Positions 34,026 to 44,042 are shown, counted from the stretch's first letter. The stretch is DNA of 64,000 nucleotides from an uncultured Pedobacter sp. (GCF_946480185.1 NZ_CAMLIG010000001.1:248001-312000), one strand, 5' to 3'. Numbers and translations: made by a program. Notes: a model not told the origin generated them from the sequence alone.

Positions 34026-36293
34026 ATGGCATTTGATATAAACATGATCGAAAAGGTGTACGCAAATTTTGCAGACCGCGTAGAAGCAGCTCGCAAAGTT
34101 GTTGGTAAACCTTTAACCCTTACCGAAAAAATATTATACGCTCACCTTTGGGACGGCGAGGCAACAGAAACTTATGAAAGAGGAGCTTCTTACGTAGATT
34201 TTGCGCCAGACCGTGTAGCCATGCAGGATGCAACTGCACAAATGGCTTTATTGCAATTTATGCAAGCCGGAAGAGCTAAAGTTGCAGTACCTTCAACAGC
34301 ACATTGCGATCACTTAATTCAGGCTAAAGTTGGTGCAGAAGCAGATTTAAATAAAGCTAATACAGAAAGTAAAGAAGTGTTTGATTTCTTAGGTTCTGTA
34401 TCTAATAAATACGGAATTGGTTTTTGGAAACCGGGTGCAGGAATTATTCACCAAGTAGTTTTAGAAAACTATGCTTTCCCAGGCGGAATGATGATTGGCA
34501 CTGATTCTCATACTGTTAACGCTGGTGGATTAGGAATGTTGGCCATTGGTGTTGGTGGTGCAGATGCTTGTGATGTAATGGCTGGCTTACCTTGGGAGCT
34601 TAAATTCCCGAAATTAATTGGTATTAAACTAACCGGAAAATTGAACGGTTGGACAGCTCCAAAAGATGTTATTTTAAAAGTTGCAGGTATTTTAACCGTA
34701 AAAGGTGGAACCGGAGCAATTGTTGAATATTTTGGCGAAGGTGCAACTTCCATGTCATGTACAGGAAAAGGAACCATCTGTAACATGGGTGCAGAAATTG
34801 GCGCAACCACTTCAACTTTTGGTTACGATGAATCAATGGAACGTTATTTACGCTCAACCAACCGTAATGATGTAGCTGATGCCGCAAATAAAGTTAAAGA
34901 ACATTTAACCGCAGACCCTGAGGTTTATGCAAACCCAGAAAAATATTTTGATCAAGTAATTGAAATCAATTTATCTGAATTAGAGCCACACTTAAACGGT
35001 CCGTTTACGCCAGATTTGGCAACACCGGTTTCTAAAATGAAAGAAGCTGCGGTAGCAAACAACTGGCCTTTAACTGTTGAGTGGGGTTTAATTGGTTCTT
35101 GTACCAACTCATCTTACGAAGATTTATCAAGAGCAGCTTCTATCGCCCGTCAGGCAATCGAAAAACAATTAGGTACAAAATCTTCTTTCGGGATTAACCC
35201 AGGCTCTGAACAAGTGCGTTACACTGCAGATAGAGACGGTTTATTGAAAACTTTCGAAGATTTAGATGCTACCATTTTCACCAACGCCTGCGGACCATGT
35301 ATTGGTATGTGGGATAGAGTTGGCGCCGAAAGACAAGAAAGAAATACAATTGTTCACTCTTTCAACAGAAACTTCGCTAAAAGAGCCGATGGAAATCCAA
35401 ATACTTGTGCATTTGTAGCTTCGCCAGAAATGGTGGCAGCAATTGCAATTTCAGGTCGTTTAGATTTTAATCCATTAACAGATACTTTAACCAACGCAAA
35501 AGGCGAGCAGGTAAAATTAGACCCTCCTTTCGGCGACGAACTGCCTACAAAAGGTTTCGCTGTGGAAGATGCGGGCTACCAAGCGCCAGCAGCAGACGGT
35601 TCCAATGTGGAGGTTATTGTATCCCCTACTTCTCACCGTTTACAATTGTTAGAGCCATTTGCAGCTTGGGAAGGCACCGATCTTAAAGGTTTAAAACTCT
35701 TGATCAAAGCAAAAGGAAAATGTACTACTGACCATATTTCAATGGCAGGTCCTTGGTTAAAATTCCGTGGCCACTTAGATAACATTTCAAACAATATGTT
35801 AATTGGTGCGGTTAATTTCTACAACGAAAAAACCGACAATGTTAAAAACCAATTAACTGGCGAATACGGACCGGTTCCGGCTACGCAAAGAGAATACAAA
35901 GCAGCAGGCATTGGAAGTATTGTAGTTGGAGATGAAAACTATGGCGAAGGTTCTTCAAGAGAACACGCTGCAATGGAGCCTCGTTTCTTAGGTGTTAGAG
36001 CGGTATTGGTAAAATCTTTTGCCCGTATCCACGAAACAAATTTAAAGAAACAAGGGATGTTGGCTTTAACCTTTGTTGACGCCGCCGATTACGATAAAAT
36101 CCAAGAAGATGACAACATCGACATCAATGGCTTAACCACTTTTACTCCGGGCAAACCGCTTGAAATTGTGTTGAACCACGCCGATGGCAGCGTTGACAAA
36201 TTTAACGTTAACCATACTTATAACGCTCAACAAATTGAATGGTTTAAAGCTGGTGCGGCGCTTAATATTATCCGCAAAAACATTGGCGCATAA
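34026..36293 (+). CDS. aconitate hydratase
   Basis: TCA-cycle [4Fe-4S] enzyme interconverting citrate and isocitrate. The 755 residues match the mitochondrial-type aconitase rather than Acn[21 protein letters not shown], the cluster cysteines in [10 protein letters not shown] and [14 protein letters not shown], and the C-terminal swivel domain with [19 protein letters not shown]. The gene stands alone: a 295-bp upstream gap without a clear promoter and a strong terminator downstream. It would work with citrate synthase and isocitrate dehydrogenase encoded elsewhere. Confidence 0.96.
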   Translation: MAFDINMIEKVYANFADRVEAARKVVGKPLTLTEKILYAHLWDGEATETYERGASYVDFAPDRVAMQDATAQMALLQFMQAGRAKVAVPSTAHCDHLIQAKVGAEADLNKANTESKEVFDFLGSVSNKYGIGFWKPGAGIIHQVVLENYAFPGGMMIGTDSHTVNAGGLGMLAIGVGGADACDVMAGLPWELKFPKLIGIKLTGKLNGWTAPKDVILKVAGILTVKGGTGAIVEYFGEGATSMSCTGKGTICNMGAEIGATTSTFGYDESMERYLRSTNRNDVADAANKVKEHLTADPEVYANPEKYFDQVIEINLSELEPHLNGPFTPDLATPVSKMKEAAVANNWPLTVEWGLIGSCTNSSYEDLSRAASIARQAIEKQLGTKSSFGINPGSEQVRYTADRDGLLKTFEDLDATIFTNACGPCIGMWDRVGAERQERNTIVHSFNRNFAKRADGNPNTCAFVASPEMVAAIAISGRLDFNPLTDTLTNAKGEQVKLDPPFGDELPTKGFAVEDAGYQAPAADGSNVEVIVSPTSHRLQLLEPFAAWEGTDLKGLKLLIKAKGKCTTDHISMAGPWLKFRGHLDNISNNMLIGAVNFYNEKTDNVKNQLTGEYGPVPATQREYKAAGIGSIVVGDENYGEGSSREHAAMEPRFLGVRAVLVKSFARIHETNLKKQGMLALTFVDAADYDKIQEDDNIDINGLTTFTPGKPLEIVLNHADGSVDKFNVNHTYNAQQIEWFKAGAALNIIRKNIGA

Positions 36294-36312
36294 GCTCCTC
36301 TTTCAAAAAAAC

Positions 36313-36346
36313 AAAAAGCGGTCTTTTTTTTAAGACTGCTTTTTTT
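36313..36346 (+). terminator. intrinsic terminator of the aconitase gene
   Basis: AAAAAGCGGTCTT (36313-36325) pairs with AAGACTGCTTTTT (36332-36344), one G-T pair, followed by TTT. Confidence 0.88.
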
Positions 36347-36368
36347 ATACCCAAAATTCTCACACTAA

Positions 36369-37274
36369 ATGACAAAAAAACTTACCCTATTTTGTATCCT
36401 AAATACCTTTTTTGCTACAACATTTAACCAGCTATTTGCGCAAGACACCCATCAAACAAGTCAACTCAGCAATACTCCCGCTAAAAGTATTTTCAACATT
36501 AAAAACACCAGAAACTATAGTAATAAAGGAAAATTTTATGCACACTGGGGTTATAATTTTGATTGGTATGCCAAAAGCGACATCCATTTTACAGGTCCTA
36601 ATTACGATTTTACACTTAAAAATGTGGTTGCAAAAGATCGGCCTACAAAACTCGATTTAACGTACATCAATCCCCTAGATTTAACAATCCCACAGTTCAA
36701 CTTCCACTTTGGATATTATATTAAAGACAATTATAGCATTTCTATTGGCTGGGACCACATGAAATACGTAGCCGACATTCCGCAGACCATAAAAGTGGAT
36801 GGATATATTGGTGCTACAATCTCAAACCCTGCAATACCAACAGGAAATTATGCCGGCACTTACCACAACCAGGATTTATACGTTGATAAAGACATGTTAC
36901 TTTATGAACATACCGACGGTTATAACTATGTAAGCGCAGAAGTTGAGCGTTATGATGACGCTTGGGTAGCTAAAAACCAAAAACAGTCTTTAAGTATAGA
37001 AACCGGTGTAGGCACTGGCTTTATTATTCCACGTACGGATGCGCATTTATTTGGAGTTGGCGCAAACCATTTCTGGAATTTTGCAGGCTACGGCGTATCT
37101 GCCAAAGTTGGTGCAAAGTTTTTCTTTACCCACCATTTGTATTTCCAAGGAAGCTTAAAAGCTGGTTGGGCTAATCTTACAAAAATCCACACCACCGGAA
37201 GAAATGATATAGATAACGCCAAACAAAAAATAAGCGATTTAGAAAACTACTACGTGTTAGGTTATATATTTTAG
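36369..37274 (+). CDS. outer-membrane beta-barrel protein, unknown function
   Basis: A 301-residue exported protein. The first 24 residues form a signal peptide (LTLFCILNTFFATTFNQLFAQ, cleavage after QLFA). The mature protein is rich in Tyr, Trp and alternating strands: FYAHWGYNFDWYAKSDIHF, FNFHFGYYIKDNYSISIGW, VSAKVGAKFFFTHHLYFQGS, and it ends FYV-like in NYYVLGYIF, a terminal aromatic typical of barrels. I cannot name the family. A terminator on each side isolates it. Confidence 0.8.
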   Translation: MTKKLTLFCILNTFFATTFNQLFAQDTHQTSQLSNTPAKSIFNIKNTRNYSNKGKFYAHWGYNFDWYAKSDIHFTGPNYDFTLKNVVAKDRPTKLDLTYINPLDLTIPQFNFHFGYYIKDNYSISIGWDHMKYVADIPQTIKVDGYIGATISNPAIPTGNYAGTYHNQDLYVDKDMLLYEHTDGYNYVSAEVERYDDAWVAKNQKQSLSIETGVGTGFIIPRTDAHLFGVGANHFWNFAGYGVSAKVGAKFFFTHHLYFQGSLKAGWANLTKIHTTGRNDIDNAKQKISDLENYYVLGYIF

Positions 37275-37295
37275 CACCTAAAACACACTGTTTAT

Positions 37296-37338
37296 AAGCC
37301 TGAGTTTTCTTTATTTTGAAAGAACTCAGGCTTTTCTT
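37296..37338 (+). terminator. intrinsic terminator after the beta-barrel gene
   Basis: AAGCCTGAGTT (37296-37306) and AACTCAGGCTT (37323-37333) form a perfect 11-bp stem, followed by TTCTTTT. Confidence 0.88.
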
Positions 37339-37370
37339 TTCTATAAAAGCCTGTCCCGGCTATTCACTGC

Positions 37371-37422
37371 AAATCCTCGCTCCGTTGCACTCGCTGTGGG
37401 TTTTTCGTTGCTATCCGGCTTA
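37371..37422. repeat. dispersed intergenic repeat, copy 2
   Basis: Partner of 13711-13762 (40 of 52 bases identical, no gaps). It sits between the beta-barrel gene and map, in DNA with a different texture from the AT-rich surroundings. Nothing suggests coding. Confidence 0.6.
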
Positions 37423-37536
37423 AGGAGGTGGGTTAATCAATCAAGTCTCCAATAAATGTAAAAAGAAATGCCTCTAAAGGTTTTTCAATAAAAAAACAAG
37501 AAATTTACACCGTTGTACGGATAAAAGCAGAAAGAT

Positions 37537-38295
37537 ATGTCAATTACAAATGATTCAGAATTAGCAGGAATGCAAAAAGCAAGTGATGCGGTGGCCATCG
37601 CTTTAAAAGAAATGATAAAATTTGCTAAACCTGGAATTTCCACAAAAACATTGGATAATTATGGTGGCCAGATTCTTAATGATTTAGGCGCAAAATCTGC
37701 CCCATACCTTACTTATGGTTTTCCGGGTTTTACTTGCATTAGCGTAAATAATGAATTTTGCCACGGTATTCCATCACACAAAAACATATTGGAGGAAGGA
37801 GATTTAGTTAATATTGATGTTTCGGCAGAACTAAATGGCTTTTGGTCTGATAATGGCAGTTCATTTGTTTTAGGCAACGATATATATCAACATCAGAACA
37901 TTGTAGATGCCTCTAAACAAATCCTACTCAAAGCCATCCAAAATATAAAAGGTGGTGTACGCATTTCCGACATCGGCTTGCTCATTGAAACTGAAGCAAA
38001 AAAACGCGGTTATAAGGTTATCAAAAATTTAACCGGACATGGCGTAGGCAGAAGTCTTCATGAAGAGCCTCATGAAATTGCAAATTTCAGAGATCGGATG
38101 AATCACACCAGATTTAAAAAAAACTCAGTGGTTGCAGTTGAAACATTTATCTCCACTATTTCCACTTACGCTGAAACTTTACAAGATGGATGGACAATGG
38201 TAGGAAACAAAGGTGGATTTATGGCGCAACATGAACATACCATTGTAGTTACAGATGGTAAACCAATCATTTTAACAGTGATGAATGAAATTTGA
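37537..38295 (+). CDS. map: methionine aminopeptidase, type I
   Basis: Removes the initiator methionine from nascent proteins; two metal ions are bound in a pita-bread fold. The 252 residues contain the ligands in NIDVSAELNGFWSDNGSSF (Asp residues), GHGVGRSLHEEPHEI (His) and VAVETFIST plus QHEHTIVV (Glu and the last Glu/His). The typical substrate-access histidine is in FCHGIPSHK. It is likely a second map copy, since the essential one usually lies in the ribosomal protein operon, which is not seen here. Divergent spacing gives no operon partner. Confidence 0.93.
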   Translation: MSITNDSELAGMQKASDAVAIALKEMIKFAKPGISTKTLDNYGGQILNDLGAKSAPYLTYGFPGFTCISVNNEFCHGIPSHKNILEEGDLVNIDVSAELNGFWSDNGSSFVLGNDIYQHQNIVDASKQILLKAIQNIKGGVRISDIGLLIETEAKKRGYKVIKNLTGHGVGRSLHEEPHEIANFRDRMNHTRFKKNSVVAVETFISTISTYAETLQDGWTMVGNKGGFMAQHEHTIVVTDGKPIILTVMNEI

Positions 38296-38372
38296 AATAA
38301 ATCCCATAAACAAATTGTTTTTTTAAGATCATCCTCTTTTCACAATAGAAAGTTTTAATTCATCAACTAAAA

Positions 38373-39614
38373 CTAACTGTTGATCAACTCTAAACTTTCT
38401 TTCTTCTTTTTATCATCGAGCATATAAATCAACAACATCACCAACAAGGAGCCTAAAATCAATAAAAAGTAGCTATAACTTAAATTCGTTTCATCTTTTG
38501 CCGGGAAAATTTCAACAATAAAATAACTCAGAAAAGAAACCATAACGTAAGCTAAGCCTCCGGTTAATCCGCCAGAGATTCCCGCATTTTTTGGAAATCT
38601 TGCTAAACAATATGTAAAATAATTATTGAAAGTAAAGCCGGCACAAATATGTATCAAAAACGCAAAACCTACCAAACTGTAGATATTGCTAATAAAACCC
38701 AAGCTTGCAACCATCAGCGCTACAAAAAACATTTGCACAGATAAATTAAGAGAAAGGCGCTTGAAAAATGGCCTGTTGATTGTTGATTTACCAATTAAAC
38801 CGCCAATCATCCAAGCTAAACCTAAAATAAGTGAACTATAACCAGCATAAACCACCGACAAATTAAGATGGTGCTGAATAATAAATGGCCCTGTCATATT
38901 GAAAACCATTACCATACTGTACGCTAAACCCAGCATAACAATTCCTAAAGTGAAACTGGTGGTGGAAATCATTTCTTTATAAGTATTCGCAATTTTTTTG
39001 ATTCTAAACTCCTGAAAATGTTTTAATGTTTCTCCGCTAAAGATGTATTCGAGAATGGCAAATACTGCAGCAAATATGGCCAAGAAATAAAAGTTGGATT
39101 CCCAACCAAAAGATTTTTCTAAATAGCCACCTACAAAGGGCGCAACAATAGGCCCTGTTGACCAAATAATGGTAAACAAACTTAGGTAGTGCTGTAATTT
39201 TTTACCTTCAAATAAATCTACAAAATAGGCTCTTTTGGATACTACAATGGCACTTACTGTTATCCCATGTACTACCCTCATAAAGTAAATAAGGTAAATA
39301 TTATGAGTATTTGCCACTAAAATACAGGAAAGCGCCAATATGATTAACGAGTAAAAACTAATTTTAAAACGCCCGAAACTATCTAAAAAGCTCCCGATAA
39401 AAAGTTGTGAAACACCATAGCTCATCAGAAAAAAGCTTAACGTTAACTGCACTTGAAGCTCGTTCAACTGTAAACTTTTAGCCATATTTGGCAGTGAAGG
39501 CAGGTAAACATCGGTAGCAAAACCCGATAATGGAATGAGGGCAAATGCCAAAACCGTGGCTATCCCTTCGTGAGCTTTTTTAATTTTTTTATATTTTTTG
39601 GATGGGTTGGACAT
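38373..39614 (-). CDS. MFS transporter, Bcr/CflA-type multidrug efflux
   Basis: A 413-residue pump with 12 helices. The N-terminus reads ALIPLSGFATDVYLPSLPNM, the diagnostic start of the Bcr/CflA drug-resistance group (TDxYLPxLP), followed by GSFLDSFGRFKISFYS as motif A and RVVHGITVSAIVVSKRA. It probably exports lipophilic antimicrobials with protons. It is on its own, ending convergent with map and divergent from yceI; the shared region between holds the yceI operator, so joint regulation is possible. Confidence 0.9.
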   Translation of the reverse strand: MSNPSKKYKKIKKAHEGIATVLAFALIPLSGFATDVYLPSLPNMAKSLQLNELQVQLTLSFFLMSYGVSQLFIGSFLDSFGRFKISFYSLIILALSCILVANTHNIYLIYFMRVVHGITVSAIVVSKRAYFVDLFEGKKLQHYLSLFTIIWSTGPIVAPFVGGYLEKSFGWESNFYFLAIFAAVFAILEYIFSGETLKHFQEFRIKKIANTYKEMISTTSFTLGIVMLGLAYSMVMVFNMTGPFIIQHHLNLSVVYAGYSSLILGLAWMIGGLIGKSTINRPFFKRLSLNLSVQMFFVALMVASLGFISNIYSLVGFAFLIHICAGFTFNNYFTYCLARFPKNAGISGGLTGGLAYVMVSFLSYFIVEIFPAKDETNLSYSYFLLILGSLLVMLLIYMLDDKKKKESLELINS

Positions 39615-39814
39615 GTATAAATATCGTATCTGATGTAATTTTTAGAGTGACGCGAATTTACAAGTTTAACCACTTTAGGTTCCCTTATCGCACCAATGTT
39701 TCACAAATTTTACTTTGCAATTAGTTATTAATAATTTAACTGCCCAATAGTTTTAATATCTCTATCTTGCAGTAAAATCACAGAAATGTAAACAAACAAA
39801 AAAACATTAATAAA

Positions 39815-39836
39815 ATTAGATGTTCAAACATCTAAT
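39815..39836. promoter_or_regulatory. perfect palindromic operator upstream of yceI
   Basis: ATTAGATGTT-CA-AACATCTAAT is a perfect 10-bp inverted repeat with a 2-bp centre. It ends 4 bp before the -7 element of yceI and so covers the -33 region, where a bound protein would block RNA polymerase. The size and symmetry resemble MarR-family sites. Confidence 0.72.
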
Positions 39837-39840
39837 TCGC

Positions 39841-39848
39841 TATCTTTA
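39841..39848 (+). promoter_or_regulatory. -7 promoter element of yceI
   Basis: TATCTTTA matches TAnnTTTG at all but the last base; it lies 25 bp before the ATG at 39874. Confidence 0.55.
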
Positions 39849-39873
39849 CATCATCATTAAAATTAAAAAAGAC

Positions 39874-40407
39874 ATGGCAAATCAAGGTAAATGGATTTTA
39901 GATCCAACACATTCAGAAATTCAGTTCAAAGTAAAACACTTGGTAATTTCAACTGTTACTGGAACTTTTAAATCTTTTGAAGCTACTTTAAAAACAGAGA
40001 AAGAAGACTTCTCTGATGCAGAAATAGATTTTTCAATAGCTGTTGACAGCATTGACACCAACCAAACCGACAGGGACAACCACTTAAAGTCTGCGGACTT
40101 TTTTGATGCGGAACATTTTCCAGCGATAAAATTCAAATCAACATCTTTTACTAAAGATGGCGATGATTATATCTTAACAGGAGATATTACAGTTAAAGAT
40201 GTTACCAAACCTATAAAATTTAATGTAGAATTTGGCGGCACTGCTACTGATTTTTATAGTAATCAAAAAGCTGGTTTTGAACTTACAGGAAAAATTAGCC
40301 GTAAAGAATTTGGTTTAACTTGGAGCGCAGTAACAGAAGCAGGAGCTATTGTTGTTGGCGATGACATTAAATTAAGCGCTAGCGTTCAGTTTATAAAACA
40401 AGCTTAA
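39874..40407 (+). CDS. YceI family protein
   Basis: A 177-residue lipocalin-like protein that binds polyisoprenoid lipids in related structures. It begins WILDPTHSEIQFKVKHLVIS, with the family-typical HS/T and FxVxH elements, then SVDTN-like SIDTNQTDRDNHLKSADFFD and FPAIKFKSTSF, and ends with RKEFGLTWSAVTEAGAIVVGDD (all diagnostic). No signal peptide is seen, so this copy is cytoplasmic, unlike the periplasmic E. coli protein. I start at ATG 39874; the frame opens at 39820 inside the operator. An operator and a hairpin terminator frame it as a single unit. Confidence 0.93.
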   Translation: MANQGKWILDPTHSEIQFKVKHLVISTVTGTFKSFEATLKTEKEDFSDAEIDFSIAVDSIDTNQTDRDNHLKSADFFDAEHFPAIKFKSTSFTKDGDDYILTGDITVKDVTKPIKFNVEFGGTATDFYSNQKAGFELTGKISRKEFGLTWSAVTEAGAIVVGDDIKLSASVQFIKQA

Positions 40408-40450
40408 ACAAAAGCTCAAAAACGAATTTCAGATTTTCCACTATTATATT

Positions 40451-40488
40451 AAAGCAGGTTCTTTCAAAAGTTCCTGCTTTTTGTTTTT
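40451..40488 (+). terminator. intrinsic terminator of yceI
   Basis: AAAGCAGG (40451-40458) and CCTGCTTT (40473-40480) with a further inner stem, followed by TTGTTTTT. Confidence 0.8.
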
Positions 40489-40546
40489 ACAAAATTTAAC
40501 GGTTCATTTGAGCTTAAACAGATAGCCAAAAACTAAGCTTTTAATT

Positions 40547-40554
40547 TATCTTTG
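40547..40554 (+). promoter_or_regulatory. -7 element abutting the rluA-type gene start
   Basis: Exact TATCTTTG. Only five bases separate it from the ATG at 40560, so the transcript would begin at or within a few bases of the start codon (leaderless mRNA). No TTG at the -33 position. Confidence 0.55.
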
Positions 40555-40559
40555 CGATT

Positions 40560-41279
40560 ATGAAAATCCCGAAATTCCAAGACATCATCATATTTGAAAA
40601 CGAGAACGTAATTGTAGTAAATAAACCTCCGTTTATTTCTTCTTTGGATGAACGGGAAGGAGGAGACGTAAATATTTTAAGGTTGGCAAAGCAATACTAT
40701 GAAGATGCACAAATTTGCCACCGTTTGGATAAAGAAACATCCGGCGTGATGATTATTGCGAAAAACCCAGAAACCTATCGCTTTATTTCAATGCAGTTTG
40801 AACACCGCGAAGTTAAAAAAGTTTACCATGCTATTGTTGATGGTACGCATAGTTTTAATGATGTTTTGGTAGACCTCCCTATTTTAAATATAGGAAAAGG
40901 CAATGTGCTTATCAGTAAAAGTGAAGGCAAAAGAGCAGATACTTATTTTAAATCGCTGGTTTACTTTAAACATTATACTTTAATAGAAGCCCGGCCGGTA
41001 ACTGGTCGTATGCACCAAATTAGAATCCATTTGGCCACTCAAAAAGCTTCAATTACCGGTGATGATATGTACGGTGGAAAACCAGCATTTTTGTCTAAAA
41101 TCAAGAGAAATTATCGCATCAGCAAAAATGAGGAGGAACAACCTATTATGAAACGTTTTGCGTTGCACTCCCGTGAAGTTACCTTTAAAATTTCCGAGAA
41201 TGAAAGTAAAACCTTTACAGCAGAATATCCAAAAGATTTTGCGGTGCTATTAAAGCTTCTAGAAAAAAATGATAGCTAG
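40560..41279 (+). CDS. RluA-family pseudouridine synthase
   Basis: A 239-residue enzyme isomerising uridine to pseudouridine in rRNA or tRNA. The catalytic Asp lies in CHRLDKETSGVMIIAKN (HRLDxxTSG), and the family motifs RPVTGRMHQIRIHLA and FALHSREVTF are present. There is no N-terminal S4 domain, so it resembles the compact RluA/RluC catalytic form, and the RNA target is not predictable. The start at 40560 is supported by a -7 element immediately upstream. It converges on dedA. Confidence 0.93.
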   Translation: MKIPKFQDIIIFENENVIVVNKPPFISSLDEREGGDVNILRLAKQYYEDAQICHRLDKETSGVMIIAKNPETYRFISMQFEHREVKKVYHAIVDGTHSFNDVLVDLPILNIGKGNVLISKSEGKRADTYFKSLVYFKHYTLIEARPVTGRMHQIRIHLATQKASITGDDMYGGKPAFLSKIKRNYRISKNEEEQPIMKRFALHSREVTFKISENESKTFTAEYPKDFAVLLKLLEKNDS

Positions 41280-41363
41280 AAGTACTATATCCAGTACAGC
41301 TCATAAACAAAAAAGCCATACGATATTAAAATCGTTATGTTTTTTTTTGACTTAGCAATAATC

Positions 41364-42014
41364 TTAAGCAGCCTTTTTAGAGAATTTACTAGCTATTGAA
41401 GCATATATTGCTGGCAAAACTGTAATTACAATAATAATCAGTACGATTAAAGAGAAATTCTTTTTAAAGAACTCAAACCTTCCCAAAAAATAGCCTGCAA
41501 AGAGGAATAACAAAATCCAAACTACTCCTCCAATTAAGTTTAAGTAATTAAAACGAATACGTTCCAATTTTCCAATACCCGCAACAAAAGGTACAACTGT
41601 TCTTAAAATCGGCAAAAAGCGACCTATTATAATTGCTTTTGCACCATGTTTCAAAAAGAAAGCTTGTGTTTGCTCATAATATTCGAGCTTGAGAATTTTA
41701 TTTTCTACTTTAAAGACTTTTACGCCCAAATATCGGCCAATCTCATAATTTACCGCGTTGCCGGTTACTGCCGCTATAACTAAAAGTAAAGCCAATAAGT
41801 AAATATTCATACCGGTATCTCCAACTGAAACCAATGCACCTGCCGCAATCAATAATGAATCTCCTGGCAAAAAAGGAGTGACCACAAAACCAGTTTCTGA
41901 AAAAATTATCAAAAACAAAATAAGGTAAGTCCAAACGCGATAATCTTTGATAATTTCACTTAAATGAATATCAATATGTAAGATGAAGTCGATGATGTGC
42001 TTTATGATTTCCAA
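41364..42014 (-). CDS. DedA family membrane protein
   Basis: A 216-residue inner-membrane protein of the DedA/VTT family, recently linked to undecaprenyl-phosphate or phospholipid flipping and to envelope pH homeostasis. It has SETGFVVTPFLPGDSLLIAAG, the re-entrant loop with PGD, and the second signature GRFLPILRTVVPFVAGIGKL, with the conserved Arg residues. Hydrophobic helices cover the rest. It follows no close partner; the upstream gene on this strand encodes a DUF4397 lipoprotein 64 bp away. Confidence 0.93.
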   Translation of the reverse strand: MEIIKHIIDFILHIDIHLSEIIKDYRVWTYLILFLIIFSETGFVVTPFLPGDSLLIAAGALVSVGDTGMNIYLLALLLVIAAVTGNAVNYEIGRYLGVKVFKVENKILKLEYYEQTQAFFLKHGAKAIIIGRFLPILRTVVPFVAGIGKLERIRFNYLNLIGGVVWILLFLFAGYFLGRFEFFKKNFSLIVLIIIVITVLPAIYASIASKFSKKAA

Positions 42015-42077
42015 GGTTTTGTTGTTTTAAGTAAAGCTAATGATGTTTAACTTTTTATTTGATTTAATTAATGATAT

Positions 42078-42788
42078 CTAATTGTCTTGCAAAACTTTAA
42101 TAGACAAAGCATAATCCCCACTCCCTTTCACTAAACCTTTAGTCCAAATCGTATATATTTTCCCGGCGACTAACTTATAATTATCCAAATTTGCCAAGCT
42201 TGTTGATGATGCTGTTTGCTTAACCCGTAAAAAATAATTTAAGGGTTTAACTTTTACATATTGCGATGAAGTTCTGTAGTTAATCCCTCCAATTACACTA
42301 ACGCTATCGACCAAATTTTGCTGAAAAACTAAATTCAAATTAGTAGCGTCTGGCGATGTATTTATAAATCTTACTGTTGCCATGCTATCAGATAAAATTT
42401 GGTTTGCATCCGATGTAGAAATGTAAATTAGAGAATCTTTTGACGCTAAACCGGCTAAAAATAAAGTGTAGTTTATATTCTGCTGTAAAAACAAATTTAT
42501 TTTTGTGTTTGGGATAATACCATTGTTAACCTTGGTATAAACACTATTGGTACCGGCAGAAACTGGCAAATAAGAACTACCCTCGCCAAATTTCAAGGCT
42601 TGACCAGTTTTCAGGGTATCGTTTAAAAAGAAACTATACTCATTAGCATCCGGAGATGCATTTATAATACGCAAATTCGCTTGTCCCAAACGTAAATCTT
42701 CACCCACCGGATCACAGCTGTACAATAAACAGCCTAAAGCGCAAAAGCTTAGCATAATTACCGAAAAGTTTTTTACCGATTTCAACAT
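42078..42788 (-). CDS. DUF4397 domain lipoprotein
   Basis: A secreted lipoprotein. I use ATG 42788, giving about 236 residues; a TTG start at 42812 is possible. The leader ends LGCLLYSC, with the cysteine as lipid anchor. The mature part has two DUF4397-like modules, one starting LRIINASPDANEYSFFLND and the other TVRFINTSPDATNLNLVFQQ (NASPD/NTSPD motif shared by the family), each an Ig-like beta sandwich. The function is unknown; such proteins are common surface or periplasmic proteins in Bacteroidota. It lies 80 bp downstream of dnaN. Confidence 0.88.
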   Translation of the reverse strand: MLKSVKNFSVIMLSFCALGCLLYSCDPVGEDLRLGQANLRIINASPDANEYSFFLNDTLKTGQALKFGEGSSYLPVSAGTNSVYTKVNNGIIPNTKINLFLQQNINYTLFLAGLASKDSLIYISTSDANQILSDSMATVRFINTSPDATNLNLVFQQNLVDSVSVIGGINYRTSSQYVKVKPLNYFLRVKQTASSTSLANLDNYKLVAGKIYTIWTKGLVKGSGDYALSIKVLQDN

Positions 42789-42868
42789 GTTTTTTATATC
42801 GTTACCAAACAAAACGAAAATGGCTCAGTTTATTACACCAAGCCATTTCAGTAAATTCAAAATATTAA

Positions 42869-43993
42869 TTATGCGTGATTATTCAACATCACAGGCATTA
42901 CCAACATTAAAATATCTTCATTATCGTCCTTAATACTTGGGAACAAAATTCCAGCTCTATTAGGCGTACTCATTTCAATTGTAATTTCTTCGCCAGATAG
43001 GTTGTTTAACATTTCAATCAAAAATTTGGCATTAAAGCCAATTTCCATGTCTTCACCATCAAATTGGCAACTGATTCGTTCGTGTGCTTCGTTCGCAAAA
43101 TCAATATCTTCTGAAGAGATATTTAGCTCAGCCCCAGTTATTTTTAAACGAACTTGATGCGTAGTTTTATTTGCGAAAATAACCACCCTTTTTAGGCAGT
43201 TTAAAAACAAAGCTCTGTCTAAAGTTAATTTATTTGGGTTGTTTTGAGGAATTACCGCTTCATAATCTGGGTAACGCTCATCAATTAAACGGCAAATTAA
43301 GTTGATATTTGCAAACTTAAAAAAGGCGCTGGTTGAGTTATACTCTATAGAAACATTCAGATCTTCTGAAGGTAATGAAGACTTTAAAAGGTTTAGTGCT
43401 TTACGAGGCAAAATAAAAGAAGTTGCTTCATCCGCCTTAGCATCGTTTCTTCTGTACCTCACCAATTTATGTGCATCTGTAGCAACAAACGTTACATTTT
43501 GTGGAGAAAGCTGACAGAAAACACCTGTCATCGCCGGACGTAACTCATCGTTACTTACCGCAAAAATTGTTTTGTTAATGGCTTCGGCCAAAACAGAAGC
43601 AGGCAAATTAACAGATGATGCATTTTCTACGGTTGGGATTTTAGGGAAATCTTCTCCGTTTTCCCCGCTTAAACGGTATTTACCATCCCCAGCACTAATT
43701 TCGATAGCGAAAGTATTGTCATCTACAGAAAAAGCAATTGGTTGCTCTGGTAAAGTTTTTAAGGTATCTAATAATATTTTAGACGGAACAGCAATTTTAC
43801 CTCCTTCTTTAGATTCTACAGCTAATGAAGTGGTCATGCTGGTCTGTAAATCAGTAGCGGAAATAATTAAGGTAGTATCCTTAATTTCAAACAAAAAATT
43901 CTCGAGGATCGGTAAAACCGCACTGTTGCTTAATGCACCGCTTACCGCTTGTAAATGTTTTAATAATGTTGACGTAGAAACAATGAATCTCAT
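42869..43993 (-). CDS. dnaN: DNA polymerase III beta subunit (sliding clamp)
   Basis: Ring-shaped processivity factor of the replicative polymerase. The 374 residues comprise three similar clamp domains; recognisable are MRFIVSTSTLLKHLQAVSGA at the start, LSGENGEDFPKIP in domain 1-2, RPAMTGVFCQ, and FNAKFLIEMLNN with the MPVML C-terminal end that forms the peptide-binding pocket. In this lineage dnaN is not beside dnaA; here it follows gldG by 49 bp on the same strand. No dnaA or origin is seen. Confidence 0.96.
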   Translation of the reverse strand: MRFIVSTSTLLKHLQAVSGALSNSAVLPILENFLFEIKDTTLIISATDLQTSMTTSLAVESKEGGKIAVPSKILLDTLKTLPEQPIAFSVDDNTFAIEISAGDGKYRLSGENGEDFPKIPTVENASSVNLPASVLAEAINKTIFAVSNDELRPAMTGVFCQLSPQNVTFVATDAHKLVRYRRNDAKADEATSFILPRKALNLLKSSLPSEDLNVSIEYNSTSAFFKFANINLICRLIDERYPDYEAVIPQNNPNKLTLDRALFLNCLKRVVIFANKTTHQVRLKITGAELNISSEDIDFANEAHERISCQFDGEDMEIGFNAKFLIEMLNNLSGEEITIEMSTPNRAGILFPSIKDDNEDILMLVMPVMLNNHA

Positions 43994-44042
43994 CTTATCT
44001 TTTTATTTGTTTAGCGCTTTTTAAAAATCAAAAATAGGAATT

